Source: Marasmius tenuissimus
Taxonomy: Eukaryota; Basidiomycota; Agaricomycetes; Agaricales; Marasmiaceae
NCBI GenBank assembly: GCA_029532415.1
Contig: JAQOTA010000065.1
Span: 744,001-808,000 of the forward strand
Reading direction: 5' to 3'
DNA length: 64,000 nucleotides
The notes beneath the pieces were generated by a model. That model saw only the letters and a program-made list of their open reading frames with translations. It was not told the DNA's origin and did no database searches. This document shows positions 24,716 to 39,058 of this stretch, piece by piece. The position numbers were made by a program, and so were the translations under genes. Every line of letters starts with the position of its first letter. The stretch's first letter is position 1.

Positions 24716-26228
24716 ATGAAACCAAAGGTCTTACTATCTGCTCGAGGCCAAATAGACTGTGTAGACGCTGCTCTGTCCTCGATTGCAGGTAAGTAACTTC
24801 GTCAAGTACAACATGATACGCACTTACCAATCTGAAGGCGCACAGGATATTATTGCAAGGATTACCTCTCGACGTGTAGTCACGAAGCTGATATTGAGCC
24901 ACAATGAGCTTTCGGATGACGGCTGTATCGTTCTGTTCACCTTTCTTTCTTCAAAGTTGGGCAAGAAGTACCAAATTAATGAAATCAATCTGAACTCGAA
25001 TGGCATCGGCGACAGGGGACTCGAGGCCATTGCCTCGTATCTGAGCGAGAATGTGAATCTCAAGGAACTGTATCTCCAGAATGTGTGCAATCCGCTTCTC
25101 CTCTCAGTTGCTGCTTACTGACGACCAGAAACATAGAATAAATTCGCAGGCAGTCCTCAAGTGCTTCTGTCCTTCACACGAGCTCTGAACCGATCCAAAC
25201 TTCGCATTCTGTCCCTCACGACCAATCGATTCGGCGACAATCTTTCACAAGTCTTCTTTCCCGTTCTTGATTGCCCTACGCTCGGAGAACTGCATCTTTC
25301 AGCGATAGGGGCCACATACCATTCAGTACTCTCCATCACCGACTTCCTCGCTTGTCCTAGATGTCGTCTACACACCTTGAAGTTGAACGGGAACAATTTC
25401 AGTTATGGAGGAGTTCGCAAGATTATCCGAACGCTCGAGTCAGACAATTTCACCATCCTCAGCCTAGAGTTGCATGCGAATAACTTTGCGGGGCCGCAGG
25501 ATAGCGACAACACTTCGGGGGATGACAACGACGAAGTGGTTGGCCCAGGCTCGTGGAAAGATGGCGAAGCGCGTCTGAAGCGCGTCTTGATGCGAAATTT
25601 ACACTTGAAGAGGGAAGTCGAGAAAGAGGCGTTAGGGTTGCTGGTCTGCTCGAGAGCAACCCTTCTGCGATCAGGCGAAGGATCACGATTGGCCGCGACA
25701 AACCAGCCCTGTTCGGAGACTTGCACTTGCATACCAAATACGGGACGCCCGATAGCCAGACACGAACCAAGTGTAGCAACACACGCATTTCCCTTTCAGT
25801 TATTGCCTACCGAACTCAAACTCCACATCCTATCCCTCCTTGCACCCACCCTCTCCCCAATGCAGCGCTTTACCATCTTCACACATGCTTCTTCCCCAGC
25901 AACACTACCACAACTATTACCCTGCCTTTCCTCCGTCTCGTCAGAATCCAAGGTGTGTATTCCAGACCCAACAAACAGCATGATGAGTGCTGCGGGTGGA
26001 ATTGGACACGAGGATCCAGAGCTCGGTGCCGTTACAACGCCAAATCCTAAACCCACCATCTGGCCCATTTCGAATCCGGCCCCGAAGCACAGCGGTTGTG
26101 CGTCAGGGAAATGCATGGGTGGCACCGGAAGCGTTCTTTGTCATAGAATGCAGGAGAGGGTGCGCTGGTTAAAGGCAGTGAAGTGTACTGCGTATGACCC
26201 GACGTTCACTTTATCCACAGATACTTAG
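24716..26228 (+). CDS. RNI-like leucine-rich repeat protein
   Basis: Exons 24716-24788, 24838-25084 and 25154-26228; 464 aa. LRRs of the ribonuclease-inhibitor type fill the first ~230 residues (VVTKLILSHNELSDDG, INEINLNSNGIGDRGLEAIA, LHTLKLNGNNFSYGGVRKII). The second half has a conserved block LLPTELKLHILSLLAPTLS, an F-box-like helix pair placed after the LRRs, and an end block CASGKCMGGTGSVLCHR plus ERVRWLKAVKC that is usual for this agaricomycete family. The second intron was placed where it keeps the LRR phase. It could act as a substrate receptor, but that is inference. Confidence 0.75.
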
Positions 26229-26345
26229 AGTTACGGACGGTTCGAACTCGGTTCGTCGTGTATTGTACGTTTACTACTTACTATGGGATATTGAACTTGC
26301 TTGCTGCTCGTACTATGGAGTCACCGCGATCATCCCGTACGCGAA

Positions 26346-27576
26346 TCACGGTAAGCAACTGATCAGGTTTTTCAGCTTCCCGAGGACGATTCCTTGGGTC
26401 ATAGCATCTACGTCCCCCTTGGTCGTGGCGTTGAACGCACTGACGCTGACGAAACAGCCATCCATACCTACAACCGACGATTCCGTTGGGAGGTGGGTAG
26501 AACCACAAGTGTCCACGTCCGTCGCGGCAGAATCTGCATTGATCCGAGTGAAAATGAAGCTGAAATCATCGACTGAAGGACAGTCTGCAGTTCCCGGGTA
26601 ATTAATATTGACCGAGATGTTCGCGGGTAGGATTGACGTCGAGGTCCCATCGGCCAAAATGGCATTTACGAAAGTCGTAGTGAGGTTGGCGTAGATGTGG
26701 GCGGCTATCGTCTTTGACGATGTCGGGGATGACTCCAAGGTCGTATACGAATCATGGCCGATTGAGCTAGATGGGGCAGAGAAAGCCAATGACGGGACTC
26801 CCTCCTTGGCTGCTTCGGATGCTGCCCCACTACACAAGGGATGGGCGTGTCAGCGTTGGCATGACTATAAACAACTCGATAGGAGTTCTCACACAGTCCC
26901 AGAGATAAGTACCGTCGAGCCAGTGTTACCTGGGCAAGAGGTAAGACGACAAGGTCGTTGAATAAGTGGCGACTGTAACGTACTTCCGATATTAGGTCCA
27001 CTGACAACAAGATCAGGGGGGCTCCCGCCAAAGAATGGTGGAGCCAAAGTTTGTATGCCAATGCGAGCAGCATCCACTGGGAATCCGTTGACATAGTTGA
27101 GGCGTGCTGAGAAATGACAGTCTCGTCAGCCTTGCTGTAGATATCAGATCCTCCCGGAGAATAGTAATACTGACGATCGGTTGCATTCGATCCAACGGCG
27201 GGGGAACCAACGGGGCACGTATCGAACTCGCAGGGGGTGGTCAAAACGGAGGGCGTGGTAGTTGATGAGCCTGTTCCGGATTTGTCCACGGCGGGGCAAG
27301 AGAGAACGACCTACCGATCTGTTAGGACTCGATTGACGAAGTGACGGGCAGGATTTCTTACTCACATCATACCCTCCCTGCTTCAGCGCTTCATTCTGCG
27401 CGCGAACCATTGCTGTTGCCCATCCTAACGATACAATGGAAGTATCCTTAAGCGTATGTGGTGTTCGCAGGCGCTTTAAGCTCACCATCATCGTTTGTCA
27501 CCAATATTTTCGTCTGACCCAGCACCAGGACGAAAGGCGCTGTTAGGAGCAGGAGGACTCCTCGAAAGGGGACCAT
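26346..27576 (-). CDS. SurE-like phosphatase/5'(3')-nucleotidase, secreted (paralogue 1)
   Basis: Exons 27576-27486, 27424-27366, 27310-27175, 27106-26984, 26929-26893 and 26829-26346; 309 aa. The N-terminal ~21 residues are a hydrophobic signal peptide. ILVTNDDGW carries the SurE metal-binding Asp pair, with an Asn in VVSGPNIG and the G-T-V/GAASEAA block as in SurE acid phosphatases. The SurE family hydrolyses phosphate monoesters such as nucleotides and polyphosphate; secreted fungal copies are annotated as acid phosphatases. A TATATAT stretch at 27616-27624 sits about 45 bp before the start. Convergent with the LRR gene (117 bp) and tandem with the lactate dehydrogenase gene. Paralogous to the copy at 33.3-34.4 kb. 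Confidence 0.9.
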
Positions 27577-27869
27577 TCTGATAAGTGGCGAGGCCTGACA
27601 TTCAAAACGGCACTAGATAATATATAGGCATGTAGGGAGAAGTCCAAGCCATATGGCCGCCTCGGGGTACCTTTTTTTCTATGGGTGAGAGCGACTTGCA
27701 TGATCCTTGAAAAAGCTCAGTCATGAGTTTTGGAGGGAACCAGACGTGAGGTATCCGTATGTTCCAAATTTGAAAGGGTACCACACAGGTTAACGTCTTC
27801 TTTTATACATATAGATCACTGTTCCAAGGTACAAAGTGATGCTCTAAGGGCGTACGGTCGTGCGAACGT

Positions 27870-30529
27870 TCATGAATGACGTGAATTGGACTCTCCTGAG
27901 ACTCCTTCTTCGTGATGCTGTGGGGGAATATCGGGATACAGCTGCATCCGGAGTCAGATATTCAGCCAGGTGAGTTGTATTGGATCATCGCTCACCTTTC
28001 CAGGGTTGAATAAACCAAGAGGATCGATCGCTCGTTTTATCGTCTTCATCAACTCAACGGTACCCTCTCCAAGTTCCTCAATCAGAAATTCCTTTTTTCC
28101 TATGCCGACACCATGCTCTCCGGTACCTTCGAGAATTTAAGCCGGTTCAGAACATATCCGGCTGATGAATTTATGTCCACTCACATGTTCCATCAAGCTT
28201 GATGGCTCTCTCTACCATTCTATGCACTGCACCGCGTGCTCTCGCCAACTCCTCGTCGTTCCTGAAAAGAATAAGTGCATGGAAATTTCCATCTCCAACA
28301 TGTCCAACGACCGTCGAAACCAGACCAATGTTTGCGAGATCTTGCTTCGTCTCGTAAACTAGATCAGGGAGACGCGACACCGGCACGCTGTGTGGCGATG
28401 TTCGAATCAGTAGAGCAATGACAGTAGCTTATACACGTACCAGACATCAGTACTCCATCCCCTGCTACCCTCGACCAGTGCGAGACCAGAATACAAGGCA
28501 TTTTTCCTGTCGTGCCACAAGTCGTCTGCCTCCTTTGCATCCCTGGCAAGCTGGAAGCCTGTTCCACCATGACGCTCTACGACTTGCTTGACGACCCGTG
28601 CACTTTCCTCTAGCGATTCCTTGGAGTGTCCTTGAAGTTTAAAGAATAATGAATCAAGCTCAGGCCATTTACGAGCACCCTGTCCGTAAAGGTTCACAGC
28701 ATGCATGAACACATCATCGAGGAGTTCTACGCATTCTATGAGAAAGTTCCTACGATGAGTACGGTGAAAGAGATCGATGGAGAAAAGCCACACACGGATA
28801 CCAACGCCTTGGTTCATAACCTCGATGACTGCCTCCGTCGCCTTGCGTACGTCAGGGAAGTGAACCACGGCCACGGTCGTTGGCAAAACGGGTGTAAGGC
28901 GGATAGTCACTGAAAGAGGACGACATGTCATTAACCGAATCAGAAATAAACTTATGGCCTTCGTACCCTCGGTGACAATTCCCAACGTCCCTTCTGCTCC
29001 GATGAACAACTTTGTCGTGTCAAAACCAGCCGAGGACTTCCGGGACCTTCTTCGCGTCTTGATCACCTCACCGGAGGGTAGAACCACTGTCTACAAAGGC
29101 TTTTAGGATGGAAAACGTGGGGCCGCCCCAAAGGACTCTTACCGCATTCAAAAACCATTCAGCCTTACTCGTGCCGTATCTGACGGCATTCGCTGGGGAG
29201 AGTGGGTATAAGGACATGTTGGAATGATCTCTATATCGAGAAAAAACTCACTTCCAGAGCATCCGGTGCTAAGCATTCCACCAATCGTGGCGCCAGGCGC
29301 AGGGTCAATCTATGCAAACTGTCAATATCCACATACACCTTGAATGGTGAGCGAACTTGCGGGGAAGAACAACGGGATGCCTGACGATTAATGAACAACG
29401 AGTCGAACACCCTCGAATGAGATTGTCTACCTTTCTGTTTCAACATTTCGTTGATTTCCACCCAGCCAACTCCTGGTTGGCAGACCAAATCAGAATCAGC
29501 CTCTAATCGTCCCGGTCAACGTTCGAAAATTGCGGTCTAGAGGCTGAAGACGAACCATGAAGTTCAAGGATTTTGTTCATGCGCGACACGTCCACGCAAA
29601 TTCCACCTGCCACGTCCTACAAACGCATGACGTTAAAGTCAGATATACCCTCAAAAGGCGTTTAAGGCGAGGATGGAGACCAGGAGACCTGGTTTCGTAG
29701 GGAGTAGAGATAACAAGAACGGTATGAAGGGTGTGAAAGGTGGCGAATGGCCGTGAAAAGCGGCGTTGTGCCTGTTATGGTAGTAGCCGTTTTGATCGAC
29801 AATTGAGAATGTTCAATGATCAGGGTCAGGACGTCACTTTCGCTTGGTCCAATTGACTCAGCACAAAAATGGGTCGTGAACATCTGAGGCCTGGGGACTC
29901 CGGCCCCTTGGTTTCTGGAAAAGATAGAAGGTGATGAATCACTCACAGCACGGAAATGGCCTTCAAGGCTCGTGGCACCCGAATATGGGGTAATGGGCAT
30001 GCGGTATTTCGTGGCAATCTTCACAATTTTGACGACGTCTTCGGTAGAGAGGGGATATACCACCACAGTATGGGAGCTACCTGCAGCACACACAAAGCAA
30101 TTGGCTCAGCTGTCGAGAGTAGTTCAAGGTAAAGGATTACTTGCCCGGATGATAATCGTTCTCCGAGAAACCGTGGATTCTAAGATCCTCGGGGTCTGTT
30201 GACACAGCGTCTGGACTGTCGCTGAGCGTCTCCCTCAACTCGCCGACGGCCTTGACAAAATCGTCTGCCGTCCCATATTTCCCAACCTGTGGATCGTTCT
30301 CCTTGACAGCCTGGTCGAGGTGGGACCCGTTATTGCTCGCGATCGCGTACCCCAGGGCACCGGAGGTGATTGTGGACCCAATCAGGATCCATGTCGAGCT
30401 GGGGAATGATTTCTTCGTTGATGAAACGGTGCTGGCGAACCTCGACCGGGGTAATTGGCCAGCCGACCGTCGAGTACTGTTGTGGAGAGCCGTGAGGTTG
30501 TTCCTCAGACTACGCGCCAACCAGCTCAT
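27870..30529 (-). CDS. DLD1: D-lactate dehydrogenase (cytochrome c), mitochondrial
   Basis: Thirteen exons (30529-30145, 30080-29947, 29616-29556, 29502-29431, 29380-29361, 29309-29252, 29192-29143, 29090-28967, 28909-28802, 28735-28441, 28387-28185, 28126-27996, 27941-27870) give 570 aa, the usual family length. The N-terminus is basic and Ser/Arg-rich (targeting) with one membrane span. FAD-binding motifs [53 protein letters not shown] and [13 protein letters not shown] are in order; the C-terminal [24 protein letters not shown] and [10 protein letters not shown] complete the FAD-oxidase_C fold. It oxidises D-lactate to pyruvate and feeds cytochrome c, clearing lactate from methylglyoxal detoxification. 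Introns 1 and 5 start with GC, not GT, and intron 2 is 330 nt against 45-80 nt for the others. Confidence 0.95.
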
Positions 30530-30599
30530 GGTTGTAGAGAAGAAAGAGTCCGAAGAGGCCCGGAGCTGGGCAATCCAAACAGAGCACACGATTTGCTGA

Positions 30600-31275
30600 C
30601 TTACCGAAATCCCAGGTTGAACCCTGCATCTGGCTGTTCTGAAAGAGTGGGGGAATGGATATTGGCTTTGGTAATCATTCCGGCCCGAGGCTCCAGCCGG
30701 GTAATAGTTATTTGGGTATTTGATGGACCTTGGTCTTCAACTTCGCGGGCTTTAGACCTACTCTCCGAGTAGAATCCAGAAATGAACGCCAGAACACCCA
30801 AGTCATTCAAAGAATGAAAGCTGATACTGCACCAGCTTCCATTCAAAAACCGACACCATCACCCGAGATCATGATCCATGTCCGCACGGTTCACGACGGA
30901 TATTCCTCTTCTCGCTTTCCAGCACGAGTACAAATAGCTTTCCGAATTGCCTGAAAGACGGTCCTTCGGATACAACTTCGAGCTGTGTGATTGAGATGGA
31001 GCCTCCGGAGTCTTATGACCCGGTAAGTATCCGAAAGCTTGCGTGAGAGACAAGGGCACGAATGAAGAAGGGAATTCTGTCTGATACTGGAGGGTCGAAA
31101 GCGGAAATTGGTGATGCCCAGGCCCCGGGACGTCTGACTTGAGGTTGATTTTGGTGACTGGTGACTGGCAGTGGTAGATAAAGCGGTAAAGCGGCACCTG
31201 ACCGTAGCGGTCCCCGCGGTCACCTGTTTTGTGTCGTATTACTGATACTATCACGATTTTTCGGAATTCCGCCAT
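30600..31275 (-). CDS. Possible small gene or spliced leader upstream of DLD1
   Basis: A frame from about 30846 down to 30601 reads QITITRLEPRAGMITKANIH and ends NLGFR, directly before a canonical donor (GTAAGT at 30600). A second frame starts at ATG 31275 (MAEFRKIVIVSVIR). I cannot join them into one convincing protein. If the 30600 donor is used with the acceptor near 30560, the frame stops at a TGA overlapping the DLD1 ATG, so it may be 5' leader of that transcript. Confidence 0.25.
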
Positions 31276-31293
31276 TCTTCTTCACACATTTAA

Positions 31294-32772
<1,479 letters not shown>

Positions 32773-33255
32773 TTGCCCAGTATACGCCTATATTTGTACC
32801 GTGAGTGATACCTTCCAGGGCTACACTGCTGTGCTGCTTACACACAATCGAATAGATAGATTTATACTTAGAAGTGTTAATTATTCGTGGTTATTTCGTA
32901 CCTGTATCTGCGCCGACGGCCTGCGATATTCCCAGGTAGTGAGACACAGGAACCCAATTCCTGCGACGCGCGCCCTATGCTTCTTGGCTCGCTCCTGCGT
33001 TCCTGTGAGTCCCCCTTCTTACGTGCGTAAGGCCGCATGGCTCTAGAACCAATGCCAGCAACGTTCGCATGTCTCTGTTTCCTGAGTGAAGGACGGAAGC
33101 AAGTGCATGGTTGCTTTTCTAATTCCATGCGGTCAGTTCATTTATTCTTGGTTTTGTCAGGCCTGTCCTGACGCCCCGAGAGCCTTCGCACACACGTTCT
33201 ATACGGCATTCCAGGATATAAGGCTAGGATGAAAACCCCACTTACTCTGTGAACC
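32773..33255. other. Intergenic, with promoter of the second SurE gene
   Basis: About 480 bp. A TATAAG box (33215-33223) lies ~35 bp before the ATG at 33256. No further gene is seen. Confidence 0.5.
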
Positions 33256-34386
33256 ATGAAGGCTCTTGCCCTCCTTTCCCTCGTTGCATTGTCACTTGGT
33301 CAAAATATCGTCCTCACGAACGATGATGGCTGGGCAGTGGCCATGATTCGCGCACAAAACGATGCCCTCAAGGCAGCAGGTTATAGGGTATGTATGGAGT
33401 TCTTTCACTTTAACCGTGCCAGCGTGGGCTCAGATGCACTAGACTGTTCTTTCGGCGCCAGCCGATAACCAGTCTGGCACAGGATCTTCAACTGCCACTC
33501 CCACCACCTTGCGACAACCTTGCCAGTTCAACACATGTCCTGCCGGTTCTCCCCCTGAGGGATCTGAGGCGGGTGACTGTGAGTTCAAATTAAACTTAGC
33601 CTAGGCTATAGCGCTTATAACGAGCTACTCTACGTCAGCCACGATAAACTACGTCAACTCGTTCCCTGTCGATGCCGTCCGATATGGGATTCAGACACTT
33701 TCGCCACGGGTTTTTGGGGGCGCGCCTGATTTCGTGGTGAGCGGTCCGAATGTTGGAAGTGCGTTTGTTTTCCTTCTCCTTCTCCGGAATCAGTTGTGAC
33801 GTCTGTGCAGACAATTTGGGGTCACTTGGTGGTTCTGGAACTGTGTAGGTTTCCCAGATTTGTTCGAGCTCGACTTGCCAGTCTAACCGTTCCTCAAAGC
33901 GGTGCCGCGACTGAGGCTGCCCTTGAAGGCATTCCTTCTGTAGCGTTCTCGGCTTCGAGTTCCTCGATTAGCTCTGTCTCCTTCACAACGCTCACGTCCT
34001 CCCCCAACTCGAGCGGCACTCGGGCCGCCCGTGTTTACGCACAACTCACTGTGGAGGTTACCGATGCTCTCCTCGCGAGTGCCGCCCAACCAATCCTTCC
34101 GGCGAACATTAGTATCAATGTCAACTACCCCCCAGTTACATCTCGATGTGCAGCCGCGTCGGACTTCCGATTCATATTGACGAGGGTCGCTGCCAACTCC
34201 AGGGCTACCGACGTCAACATATGCGGAACCACTCACCTTCCTGGTGAATCCAGTGTTGTTGCACGTTCCGATTGCTCTGTGAGTGTCAGCGTGATGGACG
34301 CTCGTACCAAAAGCGACGTGAGTGCTGCTATACAGCAGACGATTCTAAACAGAATTTCTGGTTTGCTTTCTTGCCTTCCGAATTGA
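33256..34386 (+). CDS. SurE-like phosphatase/5'(3')-nucleotidase, secreted (paralogue 2)
   Basis: Exons 33256-33387, 33443-33578, 33639-33758, 33811-33844 and 33900-34386; 302 aa. It has a 15-residue signal peptide (MKALALLSLVALSLG), IVLTNDDGWAVAMIRAQND, PADNQSGTGSSTATP, INYVNSFPVDAVRYGIQTL, VVSGPNVG and GAATEAALEGIPSVAFS. Order and introns match the copy at 26.3-27.6 kb, except that the first intron of that copy (within NDDG) is absent here. The C-terminus ends in the same LLSCLPN pattern. Two diverged copies in opposite orientation about 6 kb apart suggest local duplication with inversion, or that DLD1 and TRR1 were later placed between them. Confidence 0.9.
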
Positions 34387-34716
34387 TTGATTCCGGAACA
34401 TCATGCGGACGGGGAGGAGTTTGAATAGCTCAGCGTACAAGTCTATATGTACTTAAACAGATAGTACAATGAGAACTAGTATTGTTTCGCTCTCTTCCTG
34501 TTACCTTCGATTCTCTGTCACTACCATGGAGAGACGAGCTGCCATAAATCGCAGGTATCATCTCGTTGTAGTCAGCCGATCGGATGTCGCGCCGGCCTGG
34601 TCGCCCGAACAACGCGTTATATTCCGGTGTGAGAGTCACCTCTCTCCCAACGACCACCAACATCGTGCTTTTGCATACCGCTTGACAGGCTCGTCCTCAA
34701 GCGACTCTAGTGAAGA
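34387..34716. other. Intergenic, promoter of the M28 peptidase gene
   Basis: 330 bp. An open frame on each strand crosses it, but neither resembles a protein family; I see no gene. Confidence 0.5.
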
Positions 34717-37700
34717 ATGGGCAAGCCGCGCAGAGGACCTATCACTTCTATCTTGCTCTTGTGCCCCGTACTGCTTGGCATTCCATGGCTTACCTATCGT
34801 CATCACTCAAGTACGCCTTTCTTTCGTTTCCATGTCCTGATACTCTCTGACACGACATACAGCATTACCCGAACCTGTATCTGACCTGCAAGTGAACTCT
34901 GTAATTTCTGCGGAGGACGGATTACTCACGTGTACCCTAGAATTAACCCCGTCACTAATCTACCCCAACTCTCGGAAGAACGAATACTCAATATCACGAG
35001 ATACCTATCGGAAGACATTGGATTTAGAACAGTTGGAACCTCAGAGCATGCACGGGGGGAAGCTTGGTTCCACGAGCAAGCGCGCCTTGCCCAGCAAGAA
35101 TGTCAACGGATTGCCAAAGACAGTGGGAGACAACTCGAATGTGAAATTTGGTTACAGAAAGGGAACGGTTCTCATAGGTGCGCAATGAAGGTTCTTTGTC
35201 CATAGCCAGTGTCTTAATATTTGTTTTCCGAAGGTTTGATATGATGGGAGCCCGCCTCTATAAAACCTACGTGAACCTCGGTAACATCGTAGTCCGGATC
35301 TCCAATGGTACGCCAGAGGGCAAGGAGCACGCCGTACTCGTCAATTCACATCTGGACAGCACACTCCCAACACCTGGAGCCGCAGATGATGCCTTGTCTG
35401 CCGCTGTGATGTTGGACTGCATGAGAGTACTAGTTGGAACACCAGACTGGAGCCCGAAACACGCGATTATTCTACGTGCGTAGTCCACTTGAGCATTCAT
35501 CCAGCCGCGTTTGCGTGTTAACCAGGTCTCAGTTTGGAATAACGCGGAAGAATCGCTCCAGGACGGGTCACATCTGTTCTCAACCCAACATCCCGTCGCC
35601 TCAACGTGAGAACCCTTCAAACATGGCTCGAAGCCCTCCAAAGTTCAATGCTCACCGTCATTATTTCAGTGTCCGAGCAGTGATCAACTTGGAAGCGGCT
35701 GGAACCAAGGGTCGAGAACTGCTGTTTCAGGCAACTTCCGAACAGATGATCCAGGCTTACTCGCACGTCCCAAGGTTCGTAATCATTCCTCGAAATATTC
35801 TGCGTTGTCTAAACGAACTACAGACCTCATGGAACCATCATTGCCAATGAAGTCTTCAGCTCAGGTGTCATCCTATCTGAGTGAGTGCTACTCAAAGGCT
35901 GTCTCTCTAGACGACTTACCGAGCAAATCGCACTAGTACGGATTTCCGTCAATTCCAGGAATACTTAAACGTCACTGGATTGGATGTAGGTATCTCTGCC
36001 CTCGCGTTGGTACCTGCGTGCTGACCACAGTGTTCGCTAGATGGCTGTGGTCAAGAACAGCTATCTTTACCACATGCGTAAGGTAGGCTTTGAAACCTCG
36101 ACAAGCGTAGATCTGAGTCTCAACACCTACGCCTTAGGATACGGTAGATAACATCGACGCTGGGGTTGCACAGGTAATCAACGAATCCTTCCTTCCAATT
36201 CGCACAACCCTTCTCACACGGATTTAGCACATGGCAGAAAATACTTTGGCCCTTCTTCAGCACTTGTCAGGCCCTGATTCTCAACTGCCCTCCTTGACAG
36301 GGGGATACACAAAACCGACCACGACGTACCTCTCCATTATGGGCCACTTCGTCCTGTACTCCTTCAGGACCGCGAAGATTTTCTATTGTCTCATCTTCGT
36401 CGCCTCAGCCGCGTTAGTCAAGACTATCACTGGGAAGAGGGACAAATTCCCAAAAGTTGCATCAGGTCCTTCGACGTCGCTCCTAAAAGGCTCGTATGCT
36501 GCCGGGTCCGCGCTCGTGGGGTCTCTTGTCACTGCGAACCTCGTGGCGGCCGCCATGACTTTCGTGTTGAGGAAGAACATGAGTTGGTTCTCGGAAGAAT
36601 ATTCAACTGTCATTTTATACGGTCCACCTGCAGCCTTGGGTGAGTGAAGAAACCATCCGTTCACTTGGGCTAAACTGACCTTGATTCTTACAGGTGCTTT
36701 ACTACCACAATTAGTCGTCGGAGGAGTGGAAGAGACGACAGTCTACTCTGTGATACTTCTAGCTCAAACTGGGTTGGCTGTCATCATCCAATTCCTCGGC
36801 GTGGGATCGGCCTCCCTCCTTTTCGTCACTGCTCTGTCACTGTTCGCAGCACTCCTCCTTAACACACTATTAGCGGACTCAAAACGACGCGAACTGTCCT
36901 TATGGACGTATGCGCTTGGACAGACCTTGCCAATGATGACGGGGACAATGTGTGCCTATCCTGTCCTCGAAGTTTTCGTCCCGCTGGTGAGCAATTTGAC
37001 CTCAGAGACTGAGACTGAAACTTTTCCTGATCTTGACTTCTACCAGACCGGTCGTTTGGGTGCAGACGCCCCGTCCGATAATGTAATGGCAACAATAGTA
37101 TCGGGTTTGGCGTCCTTGACATTCCCTCTTCTAATACCCTTCATCAATCGCTTTGAACGAAGGGTATTATCGCGAACTATCACACTTCTGGGCCTGGTTA
37201 CAGTAGTCACGATGGCTGTATTTGCAGCACGGGATCCCTACGACCCAATGCACCAGAAAAGAGTATACGTTATGCGGACAGAAAACGTTAGTTCATTATC
37301 GCCTGTCCTTCAATCCCAAATACTAACATGACAAGATTACCACTGGCGAGCATCACTTGCACATATCGACATCGGATAGTGCCCCAGGGTTCCCTGAGCT
37401 CGTTTTCGATATTGCGAAGGAGTTTAGCACGCCAGAAGAGGTACTTGACAATGGGGAGCTCATTCACAGAGCACCGAAGGCTGTCGTGATGGACAAATAT
37501 AACGCGGACTGGGATCCTATGTTCCCATTTTCCCTCGTAAGAAACCTTCCTCTTGCTCGATGTCCACATGCTAAGCAACTTCTTTCACCAGTTCCTGTCT
37601 CCCTACAAGATCCCCCTTTCCACTGATCCTAACTATGTCTCCCCGTGGTCGACACCGGGGTCGAAGTTTGCTATAACCGCTGTCAACGACATAGTCGACC

Positions 37701-38169
37701 GTATAGCTGGTACAAGATCGCTGAAACTCCAGATAGATCATCCAGGACTCATTTGGACAGGTACAGCTACTTATTTTTTCGATGTCTGTTCATACAGACT
37801 GACCATTCCACAGTCATTGCTTTTGACGCTCATGTTCTCAAATGGAATTTGGATGATAACCCTCCGAACGAATATACCCGCCACCACGTAAAAGAGGCGT
37901 CTTTCCATGGTTCCGATACCTGGAGCATCGATCTCGTAATCAAGATAGACCCAAACTCAACGTCACCGGATGACGGGACCCTGCTGGTGAACTTTATTGG
38001 ACTGCAAGAGCAAGGAATGTGGCCAGGAAAGAGGGCACTCATAACTCAAGGAGAGCCTGGAATTGCTTTGACCTTGTTCGATAAACTCGATAGGTGGATA
38101 GACGAGCGAACGGAAGGAAAGACGGATACCCTCATGCTGGGTTGTGTTGCTGGAATAGAGAGGATATAA
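34717..38169 (+). CDS. M28 family membrane zinc metallopeptidase (ERMP1/Pff1-like)
   Basis: Fifteen exons (34717-34810, 34863-34887, 34941-35177, 35234-35475, 35533-35605, 35670-35774, 35824-35880, 35937-35985, 36041-36082, 36138-36173, 36228-36639, 36694-37286, 37336-37536, 37592-37760, 37814-38169) give 896 aa. An N-terminal membrane segment (ILLLCPVLLGIPW) is followed by the lumenal peptidase domain: AVLVNSHLDSTLPTPGAADD gives the His and bridging Asp, NNAEESLQDGSHLF the Glu pair, LSDTDFRQF the next Asp and YLYHMRKD the last His, so all five M28 zinc/catalytic ligands are present. A multi-span membrane block (residues ~330-600) and a lumenal C-terminal domain follow. ERMP1 is in the ER and Pff1 in the yeast vacuole; location here is open. 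Intron 2 is a GC-AG intron. Confidence 0.93.
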
Positions 38170-39058
38170 GTATTGTCATTCGCACTAATTCACTATAGAC
38201 TTTTACGACCTCGCTGATCATTTTGTAACGACAGTGCAAGCTCAAGTGCGCCCTCAGGCCACGTGCATGATATCATTCACTTCGGCAATCTAATCTTATC
38301 TATGATTATCGTGATTGGTTGATGCTCTATCCCCGTACAACCTGCCATGAGGCGAACTCGGCGCAAGCGACTTCTAGAATTACGACTCCCACCAACACCG
38401 CACCGCAACCCATCGTCCCTAAGCTCGTTTACACAACTCATACTTATAGGTTCCGAACACTAGGACTCAACTTGCCTTAGACTCTTCTTAATCTCATTAA
38501 TGACTCCCTTCGATTCGCTGTTGCAAACGGAGACTTGGTCAAGTCGCAAGTGACTCGCGTCCGCTGATGCTTACATCCTCATGCCAGCTACTTCCCCGTA
38601 GGATGGGCCCAGTGCACAATTTACCCTACTGTACCCGTGTCACGCGAGAAAATATCGGTGTCCTCCACAACAAGGTCTTCGGCGTTTACACAGCTGAAAG
38701 CACCGACAAGTTCTATATGCCCTTTTTAGGGTAGGAGGCTGTCCACAAGTCGGTGAAAAATTCTCCTGCTGTGATGTTTTCTTCCCGTTTCCAAGTCTTT
38801 TCCTACGCTTGATCAGCACTCAGGCTACCCTTATGCCGTACGATTGGGACCGATCTGGTCAAAATCTTCGCTCTGCGTTACCGGTTGTGGCGCTGTTGCC
38901 TTGTATGAAAACATGGGCGCGGAGCTGTAATAAACGGGGTAGACTATTATTTATACCGTATCGGTTTTTGTTCTTTCACCTGTCGATTTTCCCTCGTCGT
39001 CCGGATCCCCATCCTCGCCCATCCCTGGTTATTCGCCTCTTTCTTCACTCCCACCATC
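38170..39058. other. Intergenic region
   Basis: About 890 bp. TTTATACC near 38950 could be the TATA region of the following gene (108 bp before its ATG). No gene is seen. Confidence 0.5.
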
